Origin: Chitinophagaceae bacterium
GTDB lineage: Bacteria > Bacteroidota > Bacteroidia > Chitinophagales > Chitinophagaceae
Length of the DNA: 64,000 nt
NCBI GenBank assembly: GCA_016710935.1
Contig: JADJTY010000014.1
Location: forward strand, 205,892 to 269,891
Reading direction: 5' to 3'
Part shown: positions 59,717 through 64,000 of the stretch, in pieces
Layout: each line of letters starts with the position of its first letter
How positions within the stretch are numbered: position 1 is the stretch's first letter
The notes under the pieces: generated by a model
Database searches by the model: none
The model's input: the letters and a program-made list of their open reading frames with translations, nothing else
What the model was told of the DNA's origin: nothing
Translations under genes and position numbers: made by a program

Positions 59717-61244
59717 ATGAGTAAAGTAAGAGTTCGTTTTGCACCCAGTCCAACGGGTGGATTACATTTAGGCGGCGTACGCACTGTTTTATATAATTAC
59801 CTGTTTGCCAAAAACAGGGAGGCGATTTTATTGTACGTATTGAAGATACAGACCAGAACCGGTTTGTAGCAGGTGCCGAGGATTATATTTTTAACTGCCT
59901 GAAATGGTGTGGGTGGAACCAGATGAAAGCCCTGTACACGAGGGTCCCTATGCACCATATCGCCAAAGCGAAAGAAAAGAACTGTACAGGAAATATGCTG
60001 AGCAATTGGTTAACGATGGCTTTGCCTATTATGCTTTTGACACACCGGAGGACCTGGAAACAATGAGAAATGATTTTAAAACTGCGGAAAATCCCTTCAC
60101 CACAATACGATGGCAATGTGCGTATGCGGATGAAAAATTCGCTGACCTTGTTGGAAGATGAGGTAAAAAAGCTACTGGCTGAAAATGCCCGCTATGTGAT
60201 ACGCATAAAAATGCCGGCCCATGAAACAATTTCTTTTACTGATATGATACATCATGAAGTAAGTTTTGATTCATCGCTGGTTGATGATAAGGTTTTACTG
60301 AAAGCAGATGGTATGCCCACTTATCACCTCGCTGTGGTGGTGGATGACCATTTAATGAAGATAACGCATGCCTTTCGCGGAGAAGAATGGCTGAGCAGCG
60401 CCCCCGTGCATGTACTGCTTTGGAAATATCTTTTTGGTTTGGACAATATGCCTCAATGGGCACACCTGCCGCTGATCATGGGGCCCAGCGGAAAGCTCAG
60501 CAAACGCGATGGAGCAAAATATGGATTCCCGGTATTTGCCATGAACTGGACGGATCCGAAGACGGATGAACTTACCGAAGGATTTAAAGAAAGGGGTTTT
60601 TTACCGGAAGCTTTTATTAACCTGTTGGCAGTATTGGGCTGGAACGACGGAACAGAACAGGAATTGTACAGCATGGAGGAACTGATTGAACATTTCAGCA
60701 TGGACCGTGTGCATGCAGCGGGTGCAAAATTTGATTTTGAAAAAGCAAAATGGTTCAATCATGAATGGATAAAGAAATTACCCGTTTCAAATTACCAGGC
60801 AAGGGTTAAAGAAATTTTTGAATCGAAAGGAATTGAAATAAAGGATGAAGCATATTTTACCAAAGTGCTTGAGCTGGTTAAAGAACGCTGTCACTTATTA
60901 ACCGACTTTTTGACCAGGCTGTTTTCTTTTTACGTAACCCTTCAACTTATGATGAGGCATCTGTTAAACCAAAGTGGGATAGTGAAAAGAACGATTTTTC
61001 CATAGCATTAATTACAAGATATAAGGATATCACTGATTGGAATATCAATACCATAGAAACTGAATTTAAAAACCTGGCAACAGCGAAAAATATAAAGGTT
61101 GGTGAGTTGCAAATGATACTGAGGGTAATGCTTGTTGGCACCAAAATGGGGCCCGGTGTTTTCGTTATTGCTGAAGCTATCGGCAGCGCTGAAACAGTGA
61201 ACAGAATAGAAAAGCCTGTGCTTTTTTTCGTAACATTAAACTAA
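59717..61244 (+). pseudogene. gltX: glutamyl-tRNA synthetase, about four frame breaks
   Basis: Charges tRNA-Glu. The start reads MSKVRVRFAPSPTGGLHLGGVRTVLYNYLFAKN (HIGH-type HLGG motif), then breaks at 59817, at about 59915, at about 60095 and near 60912. Pieces join to RIEDTDQNRFVAGAEDYIFNCLKWCGW, PDESPVHEGPYAPYRQSERKELY, NVRMRMKNSLTLLEDEVKKLL, HAFRGEEWLSSAPVHVLLWKYLFG, IMGPSGKLSKRDGAKYG (KMSKS-type KLSKR) and the anticodon-binding end. gltX is normally essential, and every break is one base, so I read these as consensus errors. The last codons may also be shifted; the end could be about 61279. Confidence 0.85.
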
Positions 61245-61342
61245 ATCAGGCTTTGATGGTCAAAACAAAAAATTTTTTATGAAATGAGCCATAACAAAAG
61301 TTGAAACCAACCGAATTGTTTATTGGCGAATTCCATAGCCTG

Positions 61343-61359
61343 TCCCGATTTTTTCGGGA
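61343..61359. repeat. TCCCGA/TCGGGA hairpin repeat
   Basis: TCCCGA-TTTTT-TCGGGA, related to the palindrome at 29536-29553. Confidence 0.7.
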
Positions 61360-61386
61360 TGACAAAAATCAAATAAAAATAAACAC

Positions 61387-62586
61387 ATGAAACAACTGCT
61401 CGCAGCATTTATTATACTTGGTCTGCTTTCCTGCAACAAATCTTCAACAGACCCCATAGTACCCATACTGCCGGTGGTTGACAGCTTTACCGTAACCGTA
61501 TACAATGGATATGGAGCCGGAAAATATAAAATAGGCGATACGGTAGATATCTTCAGTATTGCCATTGCCGATAACCAGGTATTTGACAAATGGAACAGCA
61601 GTGAAACAGCAATTTTAAACGCATCAGAAGAATGGCATGCCTGGTTTATTATGCCCAACAGAAATGTTTCATTCACCGGCACTTTAAAACCATTACACCC
61701 GTTGCTTTAAATTTTGAGCAGATAAGGGGAAGAGACAGGATGAAACCAGTGTATTACCATTTCGGCAGGCCATAAAGGTTTTGTTTACCCTCTTGCATGG
61801 TACCGGGGGCAGTGCGCTAAGCACAGCAAGCAATTATGAGTTTAAACAATTATACAAAGAACTGATCAACGATAATTTTGGGGTGATCGTTACGGAAGCA
61901 GAAGAATCCACCACAGGAGTGGATGCCAATGGTGATGGAAAAATAAGATGGTTGGTTGCCCCTGCTGATTCTGTTACCAATATTGATTATGCCAATATCA
62001 GGATCATTACCGATACCTTTTACAACCGTGGTATTACCAGCCGCAGTAAGCTCCGTTATTCAGCCGGGTATGAGTAATGGCGGTAATTATTCAGCAGCGC
62101 TTTCGGCTTATTACAAATACAAAGCTGCAATAAGCTACTGGCATCCCGCAGGTGCTGTTGCACTAACAACAACAACCTTTGCAATTTTGTATGGCACGGT
62201 TCGATAATAATGAGAACGTAGGGCCAACCGGAAATGCCAACGCATTAAGCAACTCACAATTGATCACGGGCCGTGGTGTTTGCAGTAAATATCTTGTAAA
62301 AGAACGCCCCCTTTATACCCTGAACGGTTTGCACGCAGAGGTGATATTTCACTTGCTAAATCTGCTGCTGTTTTTATGAATTAAAACAAAAGGCTATCTC
62401 ACCGGTAAAAATTATTTTATTGGATTTTCAGATTCGCTGGTGACAACTTACCAGGCCGACCCAACTGCTTTTCCGGAACTTAACGGTTTAACTCTTTACA
62501 AAACTTTTGTGGTTGAGCAGATAGACCTGTCGGTTTCGGACCACCAGATGTGCAGTGATTACAACAAGGCTACACTTGCTTTTTAA
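61387..62586 (+). pseudogene. exported alpha/beta hydrolase (esterase), several frame breaks
   Basis: Lipoprotein-type start MKQLLAAFIILGLLSC, then an Ig-like part (DSFTVTVYNGYGAGKYKIGDTVDIF...WHAWFIMPNRNVSFTG). The hydrolase follows in other frames: YLLHGTGGSALSTASNYEFKQLY (oxyanion region), DANGDGKIRWL, the nucleophile in VGMSNGGNYSAAL near 62065, HAEVIF, and a C-terminal part YLTGKNYFIGFSDSLVTTYQADP...DHQMCSDYNKATLAF. At least four single-base changes are needed to join it. It resembles polyhydroxyalkanoate-depolymerase-like esterases. Real decay or low-quality consensus cannot be separated here; a one-base change would move the end to about 62601. Confidence 0.65.
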
Positions 62587-62640
62587 TACGCAGTGCCTGT
62601 AAATAAATGCAATTTTTAAATAGTTTCTTATCTTGTTTTA

Positions 62641-64000
62641 ATGAACCAAAACAAGAACCTGACCTGGGGACTGATCATTGTATTAGCCATCATTAAATTC
62701 ATTTTACCGTTTTTTTACAGCACCCCGTATATGAATTACACAGGATGAATTTCTGTACCTGGAACAGGGCCATCATCTTGCCTGGGTTATATGGAAGTGC
62801 CTTGTCTCTCGTGGCTGGCATGGATTTCTAATTTTGGGCGGCAATTTTTTTGGGTAAAGTTTTGGCCATCGCTTTTGGGGCTCTTACTTTAATGATTACC
62901 TGTCGGATGGTACTGGAAATGGGCGGAGGTTTATTTTCCATTTTAATATCCGGGCTCAGCATCATGCTTAGCGCTTACCTCCGGCCGCACTTTTTATTTC
63001 AGGCAAAATTTTCAGAGGTCTTTGAGTGGACAATGGCAGCTTATTTTATGATCCGGTTCATCAACACCAAAATCACTATTAAATACCTCTACTGGATTGG
63101 CTTTGCTTTTGGTTGCGGGTGGCTGGCAAAAATTCTGTTTCATTTTTTATCATTGATTTGGGGTTGCTTTACTGCTTACAAAACATCGTCATCTCTTTTA
63201 AACAAACACCTTTACGGTGCTGGTGCACTTGCCTTTTTAATCGCCTTGCCAAACCTGCTATGGCAGTACATCACTAACTCGCTCATCCTCCACATGAATG
63301 AATTAAGGGAAACACAAATTGAAAGCCATAAACCCTGCCGATTTTTTTGAAAGAGCAGGTCCAGAAGCTTTTGCAGCATTCTATATCTGGATAATGGGGA
63401 TTGATCTGGCCTGCTTACAGAGGCTGGTAAATCATACCGTTTATTGGCATGGATCTACCTTACCGTTATTTTACTGGTTTTAGCAATAACGAGCGGGAAA
63501 AAATTATTATTCCCTGGGCGCTAACCGATGTTGTTTGCTGCAGGAGCTGTTGGCCTGCATCCAACTGGACAGGCAATAAACTGGGAAATGGCTGAGATGG
63601 GTTGCCGTTGCATTGATCTTATTTCTTTCCTGGGTTGTTGCACCCATGTCTATGCCTTTATGGGAGCCTGGTAAATTAGCCGCATTTTATAAAGAAAAAA
63701 AACTGGATGAAACGGGATTCTTAAGGTGGGAGGATCAACAAGATCATTCGCTGCCGCAGGACTTTGCCGATTACCTGGGCTGGAAAGAAATGGCCTGCAA
63801 AAAGCGGAATCATTCTATCAGTCTTTACCAAAAACAAAATAAGGACAGTATCATCATATCATTGCTTGGCATTGGTGGCCAGGCCGGTGCATTGAAATAT
63901 TATGGAAAGCAAAAAGAATTTTTACCAATCATGTGATTACAGATAATGGTTCTTTTTTACAGTGGATACCCAACGACCTGTCCCTAAACACCTTATTTTT
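62641..64000 (+). pseudogene. ArnT/PMT-type glycosyltransferase membrane protein, frame breaks, partial at right edge
   Basis: Begins MNQNKNLTWGLIIVLAIIKFILPFFYSTPYM, shifts near 62745 and continues ELHRDEFLYLEQGHHLAWGYMEVPCLSWLAWISNFGRQFFW, where the acidic residues of HRDEFLYL match the catalytic loop of GT39-like (PMT_2) enzymes. Many hydrophobic helices follow (LTLMITCRMVL, GGLFSILISGLSIMLSAYL, LIALPNLLWQYITN). After 63613 a last frame gives FLSWVVAPMSMPLWEPGKLAAFYKEKK and a soluble C-terminal part reaching the window edge. Several one-base breaks. It would add a sugar or other group to a lipid or protein acceptor; target unknown. Confidence 0.7.

Overview
The window looks like a chromosome segment from a Bacteroidota bacterium, most likely of the Chitinophagaceae/Chitinophagales type. 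The evidence is: type IX secretion components (porV, a porP/sprF-type protein, gldJ) with cargo carrying type A and type B C-terminal sorting domains; the Bacteroidota promoter box TAnnTTTG in front of many genes; bshA for bacillithiol; SusD-free but lipoprotein-rich housekeeping content; and abundant short palindromic intergenic repeats. The lineage call rests on gene content and motifs only.

Layout. 1-5.1 kb: start of a transhydrogenase alpha subunit, an O-methyltransferase, folA and thyA (thyA split by a palindromic repeat), mnmA and a lipoprotein. 5.1-12.4 kb: DinB protein, Cys/Met-metabolism PLP enzyme, SSAT-like acetyltransferase, two different NADP isocitrate dehydrogenases side by side, a cation/proton antiporter, a VF530 protein and a NYN/OST-HTH protein. 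12.4-22.4 kb: THUMP methyltransferase, class I aminotransferase, an exported esterase, an ammonium transporter, a DPP IV-like peptidase, an S4-domain protein, trmD and a methyltransferase. 22.5-30.8 kb: a 1031-residue VPS10/BNR protein, adenine deaminase with an in-frame repeat insertion, upp and a PorP/SprF protein. 30.9-39.8 kb: one 2935-residue secreted reprolysin-like metalloprotease with a glycine-rich domain and four P-domain-like modules. 39.8-50.4 kb: DNA glycosylase, EI24 protein, an RsmI-like methyltransferase (frameshifted), M28 peptidase, bshA, EnvC-like protein, a DUF4292-type protein (frameshifted), dut, a type B sorting-domain protein and ispF. 50.4-56.9 kb: porV, gldJ, murF, a GIY-YIG nuclease, tRNA-Ser(GGA) and tatD. 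57-64 kb: two paralogous lipoproteins, a deacetylase, gltX, an esterase and a glycosyltransferase, most of them interrupted by single-base indels.

The most notable signals are: (1) a small GIY-YIG gene bracketed by a 50-bp direct repeat, one copy being the 3' end plus terminator of tRNA-Ser; (2) palindromic elements inserted inside ade (in frame) and thyA (at the conserved hairpin turn just after the catalytic cysteine region); (3) a set of eight genes whose TAnnTTTG box ends only 4-5 nt before the start codon, predicting leaderless mRNAs; and (4) the giant multidomain T9SS metalloprotease. Frame breaks are single-base changes, mostly in or beside homopolymers, and become dense to the right of 58 kb, so many of the 'pseudogenes' there may be consensus errors near a contig end rather than real decay.
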